In this document: piece after piece, positions 9,108-19,472 of the stretch
Numbering within the stretch: the stretch's first letter is position 1
How the letters are laid out: each line of letters opens with the position of its first letter
NCBI RefSeq assembly: GCF_000732615.1
Contig: NZ_JPGL01000016.1
Span: 1 to 64,000, forward strand
DNA length: 64,000 bases
Source of the DNA: Burkholderia paludis
Lineage (GTDB): Bacteria; Pseudomonadota; Gammaproteobacteria; Burkholderiales; Burkholderiaceae
Direction of reading: 5' to 3'
The notes under the pieces: generated by a model
Seen by the model: the letters and a program-made list of their open reading frames with translations, nothing else
Databases searched by the model: none
What the model was told of the DNA's origin: nothing
Position numbers and translations under genes: made by a program

Positions 9108-10168
9108 GCGAGTTTCCAGCCGATCGTCTCGCCGCCGCGCAGCGGCACGACCGGCGTATCGCCCGCGAAGATCTCGCGCGGCAGTTCCCATGCCTCGCGA
9201 CGCAGCGTGACCGTCTCGGCGCTGCGCGGCAGCCCGTAGAAATCGGCGCCGAAGAAGCTCGCGAACCCTTCGAGCCGGTCGAGCGCGCCGGCGTTGTCGA
9301 ATGCTTCCGCATACAGTTCGAGCGCGTGCAGCGCCGTGTAGCAGCCCGCACAGCCGCACGCGGTTTCCTTCGCGTCGCGCGCATGCGGCGCGCTGTCGGT
9401 GCCGAGGAAGAAGCGCGGGTTGCCCGACGTCGCGGCCTCGACCAGCGCGACGCGATGCGTCTCGCGCTTCAGCACGGGCAGGCAGTAGTAATGCGGGCGA
9501 ATCCCGCCGACGAACAGCGCGTTGCGGTTGTACAGCAGGTGATGCGCGGTGATCGTCGCCCCCAGCAGGCCGGGCGCCGCGTCGGCGTCGCGCACGTAGT
9601 CGGCCGCGTCCTTCGTGGTGATGTGTTCGAACACGACCTTCAGGCCCGGGAAGTCGCGGCGCAGCGGCGTCATCACGCGGTCGATGAAGACCTTCTCGCG
9701 GTCGAACAGGTCGATCGACGCATCGGTCACCTCGCCGTGCACGAGCAGCGGCATGCCCGTTTCCTGCATCGCCTCGAGCGTCTTCGCGCATTTCGCGAGA
9801 TCGGTGACGCCGTGGTCGGAATTCGTCGTCGCACCCGCCGGATACAGCTTCACGCCGTGCACGAAACCGCTTTCGCGCGCGCGGCGGATCTCGTCGGGCG
9901 GCGTGTTGTCGGTCAGGTACAGCGTCATCAGCGGTTCGAACGTCATCCCGGCCGGCAGCGCGGCCAGGATGCGCTCGCGATAGGCCTGCGCCTGCGCGGT
10001 GGTCGTCACCGGCGGCTTCAGGTTCGGCATGACGATCGCGCGGCCGAACTGGCGCGCGGTGTGCGGCAGCACGGCGGCCAGCATGTCGCCGTCTCGCAGG
10101 TGCAGGTGCCAGTCGTCGGGACGGGCGAGCGAGAGCGTCGCCGGGGAGGAAGCGTTCGAGGCAGTCAT
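9104..10168 (-). CDS. pyrC: dihydroorotase
   Basis: PyrC closes carbamoyl-aspartate to dihydroorotate in pyrimidine biosynthesis. The 354-residue product has HLHLRDG at residues 21-27 (zinc-binding histidines), GVKLYPAG with the carboxylated lysine near residue 110, and later zinc-binding positions in LLVHGE and FEHITT, plus the catalytic-Asp segment [10 protein letters not shown]. This is the type II dihydroorotase of gamma/beta-proteobacteria. ATG at 10168 is preferred because it gives the usual short lead before [11 protein letters not shown]; ATGs at 10195 and 10219 remain possible because no strong ribosome-binding site decides between them. Confidence 0.95.
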   Translation of the reverse strand: MTASNASSPATLSLARPDDWHLHLRDGDMLAAVLPHTARQFGRAIVMPNLKPPVTTTAQAQAYRERILAALPAGMTFEPLMTLYLTDNTPPDEIRRARESGFVHGVKLYPAGATTNSDHGVTDLAKCAKTLEAMQETGMPLLVHGEVTDASIDLFDREKVFIDRVMTPLRRDFPGLKVVFEHITTKDAADYVRDADAAPGLLGATITAHHLLYNRNALFVGGIRPHYYCLPVLKRETHRVALVEAATSGNPRFFLGTDSAPHARDAKETACGCAGCYTALHALELYAEAFDNAGALDRLEGFASFFGADFYGLPRSAETVTLRREAWELPREIFAGDTPVVPLRGGETIGWKLA

Positions 10169-10374
10169 AGGAGGCGTCGTGAGGAACGGGCGGGCCATCG
10201 GCGGGGCCGGAACACGCATGCCGCGGGCCGACTGACGGCAAACCGCAACACGGGGCCTTCGGTCGGCGGAATCCGCTTTTTACCGCTCGGGGCTCGGTGA
10301 TATGCTAGAAGCCGCATTGTACCGGGGTTCGCCCGGTTCGTTACCCCCCGCTTCAGCCTGCCGCCCCAAGTAAA

Positions 10375-11286
10375 ATGTGCCAACTCTTAGGAATGAACTG
10401 CGCCGCGCCGACGGACGTCACATTCTCCTTCACAGGTTTCGCAGCCCGGGGCGGGCTCACCGATCACCATGCCGACGGCTGGGGCATCGCGTTCTTCGAG
10501 GACAAGGCCTGCCGCCTCTTCATCGATCACCAGGCATCGGCCACGTCGCCGATCGCCGAGATGGTGAAGCGCTACCCGATCAAGTCCAAGAACACGATCG
10601 CGCACATCCGCAAGGCGACGCAAGGTCACATCCTGCTCGAGAACAGCCATCCGTTCATGCGCGAGCTGTGGGGCCGGCACTGGATCTTCGCGCATAACGG
10701 CGATCTGCAGGACTACGCACCGGACATGGACGGCAGCGTCTACCATCCGGTCGGCACGACCGACAGCGAGCAGGCGTTCTGCGTGCTGATGCAGGGGTTG
10801 CGCGAAGCGTTCCCCGGCGCGCAGCCGCCGCTGCCCGAGCTGTTCGAGCGCGTCGGCGAGCTGACGCGCGGCATCACCGATCACGGCGTGTTCAACTTCC
10901 TGATGTCGAACGGCCAGGCGCTGTTCGCGCACTGCTCGACGCGGCTGCACTATCTCGTGCGGCGCTGGCCGTTCTCGACCGCGCATCTCGTCGACGAAGA
11001 CCTGTCGATCGACTTCGCGAAATACACGACGCCCGAGGATCGCGTCGCGGTGATCGCCACGCAGCCGCTCACCGACAACGAGGTCTGGACCGCGTTCGAG
11101 CCGGGCGAGCTGATCATGTTCCAGTGCGGCGACGTGGCCGCGCGGATGCGGATTCCGGTGCCCGAGCGCGTGCTCGAGAAACTGCGCAATCCGTCGCTCG
11201 ACGCATCGGCGTCGGCGCCGCGCGTCGCACGCGAGGCGCTCGCAACCGCCACCGACGGCGATTCCGACGACGCGATCGACTTTTGA
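10375..11286 (+). CDS. class II glutamine amidotransferase (YafJ type)
   Basis: The 303-residue protein begins MCQLLGMN, with Cys2 as the N-terminal nucleophile that releases ammonia from glutamine once Met1 is removed. GWGIAFFED, HIRKATQG and FAHNGDL are the other conserved N-terminal hydrolase positions. It has only the amidotransferase domain, so the acceptor of the ammonia is unknown; the family includes YafJ and some ergothioneine or gamma-glutamyl hydrolases. It is divergent from pyrC over 206 bp; TATGCT near 10301 may be a -10. Confidence 0.88.
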   Translation: MCQLLGMNCAAPTDVTFSFTGFAARGGLTDHHADGWGIAFFEDKACRLFIDHQASATSPIAEMVKRYPIKSKNTIAHIRKATQGHILLENSHPFMRELWGRHWIFAHNGDLQDYAPDMDGSVYHPVGTTDSEQAFCVLMQGLREAFPGAQPPLPELFERVGELTRGITDHGVFNFLMSNGQALFAHCSTRLHYLVRRWPFSTAHLVDEDLSIDFAKYTTPEDRVAVIATQPLTDNEVWTAFEPGELIMFQCGDVAARMRIPVPERVLEKLRNPSLDASASAPRVAREALATATDGDSDDAIDF

Positions 11287-11920
11287 GCCCGGCGGGCGCA
11301 CCGCGCGCCCTTCCCTGTTCGTCACCGCACGCCGAAACGATTCCGCACCCCGTCCGACCGCGACGGTCGGCTTCGCGCGCCAGCGATGCGGCAACGCTCG
11401 CCGCCGGGGCCAGTCGTTCGCTTTGACCCTGACCCAGGCCACAGTCCGGGGCAAGTCGAAACGATCGCGCGTAACATTTTCTTGATTTAATTAATTTCCA
11501 GGCGAAAATAATCAAAAAGCAAAATAAATAATCACGCGCATCCAGAGCGCATATAATCCGGAAGCCATATTCTAACGCACCCCCTCGACGCAAACCGTGC
11601 GCCACCGCACCGATCCGGCAACCGCGAATCCGCCCTTATAAAATCGGCAAATCCCTTTACCACAAAGACTTTCAGTTCGATTCGCCACACAATTCAAAAA
11701 TACCGAATCAAATTGGCATTATTGCCACATTCATTATTTTTTTGATAATCGATCATCCTCTCGATCAGTAGACTCCGCTCATCCCCGGTGTAACGAAGCG
11801 CAATAAATGGAGAAGCGGCGATGGCCGCCGCACGTCCATTCCGGCCATGTCCCCACCGCGGACCGAGACTTCACTGCACGGCGGTGAATGCCGCATCAAA
11901 ACAAGAGAGAGAGGCTTGTC
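11287..11920. other. AT-rich upstream region of the autotransporter gene
   Basis: This 634-bp stretch holds no supported gene; a frame open from 11821 is a composition artefact. Between about 11460 and 11780 the base composition falls sharply from the surrounding high GC, with runs such as TTGATTTAATTAATTT and a TATAAT at 11552-11557 lacking a -35 partner. AT-rich leaders of this kind often bind H-NS-like silencers. AGAGAGAGG at 11904-11913 is the ribosome-binding site of the next gene. Confidence 0.6.
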
Positions 11921-14900
11921 GTGAATCATTCATTTCGATCGATCTGGAGCGAGACTACCGGCTGCTGGGTCGCGGTTGCGGAAACGGCGCGGGCATGCGG
12001 CAAGCGTTCGGGCAAGCCGTCCGGCACCGGCCGCCACGCCGCGCGCCCGACGCCGCTGCGCATCGCCGCACTCGGCGCCGCGCTGGCCGTGCTGTCGGCC
12101 GGCTCCGCGCACGCATCGACGTGCGGCAGCGGCGCGGCAGTCGCGAGCGGCGGCACCTGCGTGCTCGGCAGTTTCAGCCCGACCGTCAACGACAACCTCG
12201 TCGGCGCCACGACCGTGACGGGCGGCGACCGGGTCGGCCTGACGGGCGCATGGACCGGCGCGACCGGCGACATGGGCTACACGCTGATGCCGCTCGACAC
12301 GACGTCGATCATTTCGGGCAATCCGAACCAGCCGCTGGTGTCGCTCGGCGGCAAGACGCAGAGCGTCGGCACGCCCGATTCGATCACGGGCGGCCGGACG
12401 TCCGTCGCGACCTACGACTCGTCCGCCTTCGTCGCGTCGAGCGCGGGCTCGACCGACGTGCCGGTCTACCACGACGTGAACGGCAACCAGTACGTGAACA
12501 CGCGCATCGGCACGGTCGCGAACTCGGGCGGCACGCTCGACGTGTCGATCGGCAATCCCGCGAACGCGCCCGCGGCGGCCGGCAACGCGATCACGATCGC
12601 GGCAAAGCAGACCGACCTGACCTACGCGGACGGCACCGGCTCGACGCCGAGCGTCATCAACTGGAATTCGCGCAACCAGATCTGGTTCATCACCGGCGAC
12701 TATCTCGCGAGCGGCGGCCCCGTCGGAAGCATCCAGCTCGACGTGCCGAGCTACGCGGGCACCTTCACCGCGTTCGACGGCAGCACGTGGACCGTCACCG
12801 ACGCCGCGTCGCTCGCCGCGTACAACAACTTTCTCGTGCGTTCGGTCCAGAGCGGCGCGCTCGGCTCGCAAGCGGCCTACGACAACGCGTTCGGCCAGGC
12901 CGTGTCGTTCTCCACGCAAACCTTCGAGTACGCGAACGACGTATCGCCCGGCGACAAGAACGCGCTGCCCAGAAACTATCCGACGGCGATGCACGGCGCG
13001 GGCGCGAACGCGACGCTGCACATCGGCACGGACGGCCAGATCGACTTCCGCGGCTCCAACACGATCGACGCGAGCAGCGCCGTCCTTGCGGAGAACGGCG
13101 CGCATTTCATCAACGACGGGCGCCTGTCGGGCGACTTCACGCTGGTACGTCTGCTGACCGGCGCGAGCGGCGTCAACAACGGCGTGATCTCGTCCGGCTA
13201 CGCGGCCGGCGACAACTTCAGCACGGGCGGCACAGCGCAGCCCGACAACTTCGGCCTCAATGCCTACGTCGAAGGCAGCGGCGTGTATGCGGACGGCGCG
13301 GGCACCACGTTCGTCAACAACGGCGTGATGAACGTCGGCGCGTGGAATCTCACCCGCAACCGGCCCGACCTGCAGAACTACGCGGTGGCCGTGGCCGACG
13401 GCGCGAGCGCATCGAACGCCGGCACGATCAATGTCGGCGTCAACGCGACGACGCTCGACAGCCAGGTGATCGGCGGCCTCGTCGCCGGCGGCAGCTTCAC
13501 GAACGAAGCCGGCGGCACGATCTACCTCGGCCGCGCGGCGCAATACGACGCCGGGTCGCCCGAAGCCGTGAACGACGTCGCGCTGTCCGCGCACACGTAC
13601 GGCATCCTGCTCGGCGCGTCGGGCACCGCGAGCAACCTGGGCACGATCGTGATCGGCTCGCAGACGCAGAACGGCGCGGCGCTGGCGAGCATCGGCTCGT
13701 CGTCCGGCACGCTGAGCAACGCGGGGGCGATCGTCGTCAACGGCGCGGCGCCCGGCACGCCGCTCGCCAATGTCGGCATGCTCGCGTCCAACACCGCCGC
13801 GACCGTGACCAACACCGGCACCATCACGCTGAACGGCGTCAACGGCATCGGCATCATGGTGGTCGGGACCGGTACGCTCGCGACGGCCGCCACTTCGACC
13901 GGCACGATCAACGTGGCCGGCGGGCTCGATCCCTCGTCCGGCACGCGCAACTACGGCGTGTGGGCCGAGGGACCGCTCGCGCAGGCGACGCTCGACGGCG
14001 CGCTCAACCTGACGGGCACCGGCGCGATCGGCGTGCATGCGCGCTCGGGCGCGACGATCGACGTCGGCGCCGACGCGGTGCCCGCCTTCATGTCGGGCAC
14101 GAACCAGATCGGCTTCTACGCGTACGGCGCGGGCTCGAAGATCAACGTCGCCGCGCAGCATCTCAGCGTCGACACCGACGATTCGACGCTGTTCCGCGTC
14201 GCGGGCGGCGCGACCTACACGGGCTCTTCGACGGCCGGCGCGCTGACGACCGACGTGAACGGCCAGCGCGCGCACGGCGTGCTCGCGACCGACGCGGGCA
14301 CCGTGCTGTCGACCGGCAACGCGATTTACAACGTCAACGGCGCCAACAGCGTCGCGATCGGGGTCGAAGGCGGCGCGCAAGGCACCATCGACGCGGGCGC
14401 GACGATCAACCTGAACGCGGCCGGCGCGATCGCCGGCGTGGTCGACGGCCAGGCGCACGACCTCACCGGCGCGAATGCCGGCGCACCGGTCGCGACGACG
14501 CTCGTCAACGACGCCGCCGTCACGTCGTCGACCGCCGGCGTGACGGGCTTCGTCGCGCAAAACCTCGGCACGCTCGACAACCGCGACACGGTGCTGCTGA
14601 CGGGCGCCGGCTCGACGGGCGTCGTGGTCGGCGCGCTCGGCACGGTGAACAACGCGTCGACGATCCGCGTATCCAACGGCACCGGCGCGCTCGTGCAGGG
14701 TGCGTCGGCAACGCTCGCCAACGCGGGGGCGATCGAAGCCGACGACGGCGTCGCGGGTGTGCGCCTGACGGGCGCCGGCGCGTCGGTTGCGCTGTCGGGC
14801 GCGGGCACCGTGGTCGCGAACGGCAGCGCCGACGGCGTGCTGATCGACCCGACAGTGTCGGGCGGCGGGCTCGCGGCCGGCGCGACGTCGATCGCGGTCG

Positions 14901-17167
14901 GCGGCACGGGCAAGGGAATCGACAACCAGGGGACGAACGCGACGATCGCGCTGTCAGGCACGCAGATCGGCACGACCGGCAGCAGCGCCGACGGCCTGTC
15001 GTCCACCGGCGCCGGCGCGCTGATCGGGATGGACGCCGCAACATCGATCCGGACGGCCGGCGGCAATGCGCGCGGCGTATTCGTCTCCGGCGCGGGCTCG
15101 ACGCTGACGGCCAACGGCACGACCGTCGCGACGGCCGGCGCGGGCTCGGCCGCGCTCGTGGCGAGCGGCGGCGCGACCGCGCTGCTGTCGGGCGCGCGGA
15201 TCGCCGCGTCGGGCGCCGCGGCCGACGGCCTCGTCGCACAGGGCGGCGGCCGCATCGGCGACACGGGCTCGACGATCGCCAGCGCGGCGGGCAACGGCGC
15301 GACCGCCGACAGCGGCGGCACGCTCGCGCTGACCGGCACGACGCTCAAGGGCGCGACGGCCGGCGTGCTGACGTCGGATTCGCTCGCGAGCGGCGCGACG
15401 AGCTCGGTGCTCGTCGACGGCGGCAGCGTGACGTCGACGGCCGGGCCGGCGTTTGCCGCACGCGGCGGCACGGCCGACATCGCCGTGCGCAACGGCACGG
15501 TCGTGACGACCGGCAACGGCACGCTGCTCGCGCTCTCGAACGGCAGCAACGCCACTTTCACCGCGTCGGCCGTGAATCTGGCCGGCGACATCGTGTCCGA
15601 CGCGTCGAGCACCGGCAACGTGCTGCTCGCGAACGGCACGACGCTGACCGGCAGGATCGATCCGGTCGCGCTGACCGTCGACAACACCAGCACGTGGCGC
15701 ATGACGGGCAGCTCGGTGCTGAGCAGCCTGACCAACGCGGGCGCGGTCGCGTTCGCCGCGCCGACCGGTGCCACGACGCTCGCGGGCAGCTACAAGACGC
15801 TGACCACCGGCAGCTACGTCGGCAACGGCGGCACGATCGCGCTCAACACGTTCCTCGGCGCCGACGCATCGCCGACCGACCAGTTGATCGTGAACGGCGG
15901 CGCGGCGAGCGGCACGACGGGCCTGAAGATCGCCAACACGGCCGGCACCGGCGCGCAGACGCAGGGCAACGGGATTCCGGTGGTCGTCACGACGAACGGC
16001 GGCACGACCACCGCATCGGCGTTCCAGCTCGCGGGCCCCGTGCAGGCGGGCGCATACGAGTACCGGCTCTATCGCGGCGGGCAAGGCGACGCGAACGGCT
16101 GGTACCTGCGCTCGCAGCTCGAGCAGACGGACCCCGGCGACCCGATCCACCCGTCCGGCAACGGCGACGGTGATGGCAACGGCAACGGCACGCTCGCGTA
16201 CCGGCCGGGCGTCGCGGGCTACGCGCTGACGCCGCTGCTCAACGTCGACTACGGTTTCTCGACGCTCGGCAGGCTGCACGAACGCGTCGGCGACATCGAC
16301 AACCTCGGCAAGGAGCAGCCCGGCAATCACGACGGCGTGTGGGGGCGCATCGGCGGCCAGAGTCTCGATGCGAACGCGGGCCGCTTCGCGGCCGACGAGC
16401 GCACGTTCTTCGCGCAGTTCGGCAAGGACTGGACGCTCGACCAGGCGCCGAACGGCGGCGCCAGCACGCATGCGGGCGTGACGGCCAGCCTCGGCGTGTC
16501 GAACGCGAGCTTCAGCGACATGGCGCGCGCCGACACGGCCAGCCTGTCGACGTCGACGGGCTCGGTCGAGATGCACGCGCAGAGCGTCGGCGGCTACTGG
16601 ACGCGCTACCTGACCGACGGCACGTACTTCGACAGCGTCGGCCAGGTGACGCACTACGGCAACCGCTATCGCGACAGCTACGGCAACGATGCGTCGCAGA
16701 ACGGCTTCGGCGTCGCGCTGTCGCAGGAAGTCGGCAAGCCGTTCGCGGTCGGCGGCCTGCCGATCGCGGTCGAGCCGCAGGCGCAGCTGATGTATCAGTA
16801 CCTGAAGCTGAACGGGTTCAACGACAACGTGTCGGCCGTATCGGGCACGGCGACCAACGCGCTGCGCGGCCGCGTCGGCGTGCGCTTCTTCCGGCCGAAC
16901 CTCCAGTCGGATGCGGGCGGCGGCGCCGCGACGCCGTACTTCACGGCCGACGTGCTGCACGATTTCCTGTCGCCGGGCCAGACCGTCGTCGGCGGCACGC
17001 CGTTCGCGACGCATCTCGGCCGCACGTGGTACGAGCTCGGCGTCGGCGTGACCGCGGGCCTCGGCAAGTCGGGCGAGCTGTATGCGAACGCGAAGATCGC
17101 GCGCAACATCGGCGGCGACTACCGGCGCGGCATCGTCGGGCAGGTCGGTTACCGCTACAGCTGGTAA
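11921..17167 (+). CDS. autotransporter with ESPR signal and beta-barrel domain
   Basis: This 1748-residue type V secretion protein starts at GTG 11921, chosen because it begins the extended signal peptide region NHSFRSIWSETTGCWVAVAE, eight bases after AGAGAGAGG. A hydrophobic core follows (residues 45-62) with cleavage predicted after AHA at 65. The long passenger is rich in Gly, Ala, Thr, Ser and Asn and repeats short NAGTI/GT-type units, as in left-handed or pertactin-like beta-helices. An acidic, Gly/Asn-rich linker precedes the C-terminal autotransporter barrel (about the last 290 residues, from NVDYGFSTLG), which ends in the aromatic YRYSW. It is probably an adhesin or surface protein; the passenger function is not identifiable. 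A terminator follows. Confidence 0.93.
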   Translation: MNHSFRSIWSETTGCWVAVAETARACGKRSGKPSGTGRHAARPTPLRIAALGAALAVLSAGSAHASTCGSGAAVASGGTCVLGSFSPTVNDNLVGATTVTGGDRVGLTGAWTGATGDMGYTLMPLDTTSIISGNPNQPLVSLGGKTQSVGTPDSITGGRTSVATYDSSAFVASSAGSTDVPVYHDVNGNQYVNTRIGTVANSGGTLDVSIGNPANAPAAAGNAITIAAKQTDLTYADGTGSTPSVINWNSRNQIWFITGDYLASGGPVGSIQLDVPSYAGTFTAFDGSTWTVTDAASLAAYNNFLVRSVQSGALGSQAAYDNAFGQAVSFSTQTFEYANDVSPGDKNALPRNYPTAMHGAGANATLHIGTDGQIDFRGSNTIDASSAVLAENGAHFINDGRLSGDFTLVRLLTGASGVNNGVISSGYAAGDNFSTGGTAQPDNFGLNAYVEGSGVYADGAGTTFVNNGVMNVGAWNLTRNRPDLQNYAVAVADGASASNAGTINVGVNATTLDSQVIGGLVAGGSFTNEAGGTIYLGRAAQYDAGSPEAVNDVALSAHTYGILLGASGTASNLGTIVIGSQTQNGAALASIGSSSGTLSNAGAIVVNGAAPGTPLANVGMLASNTAATVTNTGTITLNGVNGIGIMVVGTGTLATAATSTGTINVAGGLDPSSGTRNYGVWAEGPLAQATLDGALNLTGTGAIGVHARSGATIDVGADAVPAFMSGTNQIGFYAYGAGSKINVAAQHLSVDTDDSTLFRVAGGATYTGSSTAGALTTDVNGQRAHGVLATDAGTVLSTGNAIYNVNGANSVAIGVEGGAQGTIDAGATINLNAAGAIAGVVDGQAHDLTGANAGAPVATTLVNDAAVTSSTAGVTGFVAQNLGTLDNRDTVLLTGAGSTGVVVGALGTVNNASTIRVSNGTGALVQGASATLANAGAIEADDGVAGVRLTGAGASVALSGAGTVVANGSADGVLIDPTVSGGGLAAGATSIAVGGTGKGIDNQGTNATIALSGTQIGTTGSSADGLSSTGAGALIGMDAATSIRTAGGNARGVFVSGAGSTLTANGTTVATAGAGSAALVASGGATALLSGARIAASGAAADGLVAQGGGRIGDTGSTIASAAGNGATADSGGTLALTGTTLKGATAGVLTSDSLASGATSSVLVDGGSVTSTAGPAFAARGGTADIAVRNGTVVTTGNGTLLALSNGSNATFTASAVNLAGDIVSDASSTGNVLLANGTTLTGRIDPVALTVDNTSTWRMTGSSVLSSLTNAGAVAFAAPTGATTLAGSYKTLTTGSYVGNGGTIALNTFLGADASPTDQLIVNGGAASGTTGLKIANTAGTGAQTQGNGIPVVVTTNGGTTTASAFQLAGPVQAGAYEYRLYRGGQGDANGWYLRSQLEQTDPGDPIHPSGNGDGDGNGNGTLAYRPGVAGYALTPLLNVDYGFSTLGRLHERVGDIDNLGKEQPGNHDGVWGRIGGQSLDANAGRFAADERTFFAQFGKDWTLDQAPNGGASTHAGVTASLGVSNASFSDMARADTASLSTSTGSVEMHAQSVGGYWTRYLTDGTYFDSVGQVTHYGNRYRDSYGNDASQNGFGVALSQEVGKPFAVGGLPIAVEPQAQLMYQYLKLNGFNDNVSAVSGTATNALRGRVGVRFFRPNLQSDAGGGAATPYFTADVLHDFLSPGQTVVGGTPFATHLGRTWYELGVGVTAGLGKSGELYANAKIARNIGGDYRRGIVGQVGYRYSW

Positions 17168-17190
17168 CGCACGCGTCGCACGCGCGAAAA

Positions 17191-17222
17191 AAAACCGCCC
17201 GGCATTCGCCGGGCGGTTTTCG
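17191..17222. terminator. bidirectional terminator, autotransporter/gltL
   Basis: AAAACCGCCCGGC/GCCGGGCGGTTTT forms a 13-base stem with a tight ATT-type loop between the convergent ends of the autotransporter gene and gltL. Confidence 0.88.
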
Positions 17223-17248
17223 TTCGGGCGCGCGCGATGCGCGAACGC

Positions 17249-17974
17249 TCAGTGCAGGATCTTCGCGAGGAAATCCTTCGCGCGTTCCGATTTCGGATTC
17301 GAGAAGAAATCGTCCTTGCGGTCGTCCTCGACGATCGCGCCCTTGTCCATGAAGATCACGCGATGGGCCACCTTCTTCGCGAAGCCCATCTCGTGCGTGA
17401 CGACCATCATCGTCATCCCTTCCTGCGCGAGTTCGACCATCACGTCGAGCACTTCGTTGATCATCTCGGGGTCGAGCGCGGACGTCGGCTCGTCGAACAG
17501 CATCGCGATCGGGTCCATCGACAGCGCGCGCGCGATCGCGACACGCTGCTGCTGGCCGCCCGACAACTGGCCGGGGAACTTGTGCGCATGCGCCTTCAGG
17601 CCGACGCGATCGAGCAGCTTCAGGCCCTTCTCGTTCGCCTCGTCCTTGCCGCGGCCGAGCACCTTGATCTGCGCGAGCGTCAGGTTCTCGGTGATCGACA
17701 GGTGCGGGAACAGCTCGAAATGCTGGAACACCATCCCGACCTTCGAGCGCAGCTTCGACAGGTTCGTCTTCCGGTCACCGACCGACTGGCCGTTCACGAG
17801 GATCTCGCCCTGCTGGAACGGCTCGAGGCCGTTCACGGTCTTGATCAGCGTCGATTTGCCCGAGCCCGACGGGCCGCACACGACGACCACTTCGCCCTTC
17901 TTGACCTCGGTCGTGCACTCGGTAAGGACCTGAAACTGGCCGTACCACTTCGAAACGTTCTTGATGGAAATCAT
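17249..17974 (-). CDS. gltL: glutamate/aspartate ABC transporter, ATP-binding subunit
   Basis: GltL powers import of glutamate/aspartate with the GltJK permease and GltI binding protein. The 241-residue protein has Walker [10 protein letters not shown] at 34-42, signature LSGGQQQR and Walker [14 protein letters not shown], followed by the switch histidine in VVTHEMGFA. The ATG overlaps the gltK stop by four bases, fixing the start. It is the last gene of gltI-gltJ-gltK-gltL. Confidence 0.94.
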   Translation of the reverse strand: MISIKNVSKWYGQFQVLTECTTEVKKGEVVVVCGPSGSGKSTLIKTVNGLEPFQQGEILVNGQSVGDRKTNLSKLRSKVGMVFQHFELFPHLSITENLTLAQIKVLGRGKDEANEKGLKLLDRVGLKAHAHKFPGQLSGGQQQRVAIARALSMDPIAMLFDEPTSALDPEMINEVLDVMVELAQEGMTMMVVTHEMGFAKKVAHRVIFMDKGAIVEDDRKDDFFSNPKSERAKDFLAKILH

Positions 17975-18648
17975 CTTGTGACCTTTTTCTGGAGACCCTT
18001 GACGAGCACAGACGCCAACGAGCAAATCACGAAATAGCATGCGCCGGCGAACAGGACCATCTCGACGGTCGTGCCGTCGCGATCGCCGATGTTGGCAGCC
18101 GTGCGGAAGAAATCCGCGAGACTGATCACGTACACGAGCGACGTATCCTGGAACAGGACGATCGCTTGCGTGAGCAGCAGCGGTACCATGGCGCGGAACG
18201 CCTGCGGCAGGATCACGAGGCGCATCGCCTGCGCGTAATTCATGCCGAGCGCGAACGCGGCGTTCACCTGCCCGCGCGGCACCGCCTGGATGCCGGCGCG
18301 GATGATCTCCGAATAATACGCGGCTTCGAACAGCGAGAACGCGACCATCGCCGATGCGAGGCGAATGTCGATCGTCGGCGACAGCCCGAGCACGCCCTGC
18401 AGCAACTGCGGCACGATCAGGAAGAACCACAGCAGCACCATCACGAGCGGGATCGAGCGGAACACCGTCACGTAGCCCTGCGCGAACCACGCGAGCGGCT
18501 TGACGCCCGACAGCCGCATCAGCGCCAGCAGCGTGCCCCAGACGATCCCGACCACGATCGCGATCAGCGTGATCTGGAACGTGACGACCGCCCCCGTCCA
18601 CAGCGTCGGCAGCGCGCCGGGAATACTACTCCAGTCGAACTGATGCAT
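17971..18648 (-). CDS. gltK: glutamate/aspartate ABC transporter permease GltK
   Basis: This 225-residue inner-membrane permease has about five membrane helices and the HisM/GltK-type loop that contacts the ATPase ([14 protein letters not shown], then A-LGM). Its ATG shares one base with the gltJ stop and its own stop overlaps gltL, so the three are translationally coupled. The frame is open far upstream through gltJ; the start is set by MHQFDWS at 18648. Confidence 0.93.
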   Translation of the reverse strand: MHQFDWSSIPGALPTLWTGAVVTFQITLIAIVVGIVWGTLLALMRLSGVKPLAWFAQGYVTVFRSIPLVMVLLWFFLIVPQLLQGVLGLSPTIDIRLASAMVAFSLFEAAYYSEIIRAGIQAVPRGQVNAAFALGMNYAQAMRLVILPQAFRAMVPLLLTQAIVLFQDTSLVYVISLADFFRTAANIGDRDGTTVEMVLFAGACYFVICSLASVLVKGLQKKVTR

Positions 18649-19388
18649 CACTTGCCTCCGATATAGCCGGGCAGCCGCGTACGGCCTTCGATCCAGCGCA
18701 TGAACGCCATCACGACGAGGTTGATGATCACGTACGCGAGCGTGACCGCGATGAACGACTCGTAGGTCTGCGCGGTGTAGTCGACGAGCTGGCGCGCCTG
18801 CGCGGACAGGTCGAGCAGGCCGATCGTGGACGCGACGGCGGAGTTCTTGAAGATGTTCAGGAATTCCGACGTGAGCGGCGGCACGATGATCCGGTACGCG
18901 ACGGGCAGCAGCACGTAGCGATAGGTCTGCCACTGCGTGAAGCCCATCGCGAGGCCGGCCGCGCGCTGGCCCTTCGGCAGCGCGTTGATCCCCGAGCGCA
19001 CCTGTTCGCACACGCGCGCGCCGGTGAACAGGCCGAGACAGACGATCGACGCGGTGAAGAACTGCGTGGTCGGCGGCAGCTGCTTGATCCAGGTGCCGAT
19101 CGACGCGGGCAGCAGTTCGGGTATCACGAGATACCAGACGAAGAACTGCACGATCAGCGGAATGTTCCGGAAGATCGACACATACAGCGTGCCGATCGCG
19201 GACAGCCATTTGTTCGGCACGGTGCGCAGCACGCCGAACAGCGAACCGACGATCAGCGCGATGACCCAGGCGACGAGCGACACCTCGATCGTCACCCAGA
19301 AGCCGGACATCAGCCATCCGAAATAAGTCGTCGGCTCGCCGGTCGACACGGGGCTCAGGAAAATGCCCCAGTTCCAGTGGTAAGACAT
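18648..19388 (-). CDS. gltJ: glutamate/aspartate ABC transporter permease GltJ
   Basis: The 246-residue partner permease carries membrane segments from residue 20 onwards and the EAA loop [25 protein letters not shown] at 19388 (MSYHWNWG) was preferred over TTG at 19394 because a GGAG site lies at suitable distance. It lies 84 bp after gltI and overlaps gltK by one base. Confidence 0.93.
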   Translation of the reverse strand: MSYHWNWGIFLSPVSTGEPTTYFGWLMSGFWVTIEVSLVAWVIALIVGSLFGVLRTVPNKWLSAIGTLYVSIFRNIPLIVQFFVWYLVIPELLPASIGTWIKQLPPTTQFFTASIVCLGLFTGARVCEQVRSGINALPKGQRAAGLAMGFTQWQTYRYVLLPVAYRIIVPPLTSEFLNIFKNSAVASTIGLLDLSAQARQLVDYTAQTYESFIAVTLAYVIINLVVMAFMRWIEGRTRLPGYIGGK

Positions 19389-19472
19389 GGGCAAGACTCC
19401 AGCAAAAAGAAACGGAAGAAGCGTGGCCTCTTCCGTCTCATTAGCGTCATTTCTGCATCAACGTCCGTGCGG

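Noticed and set aside
11821-16173. 1450-residue plus-strand frame overlapping the autotransporter gene
   Set aside because: It is out of frame with the ESPR and barrel sequences and is rich in Arg/Asp/His/Gly without domains, as expected from a GC-rich shadow frame.
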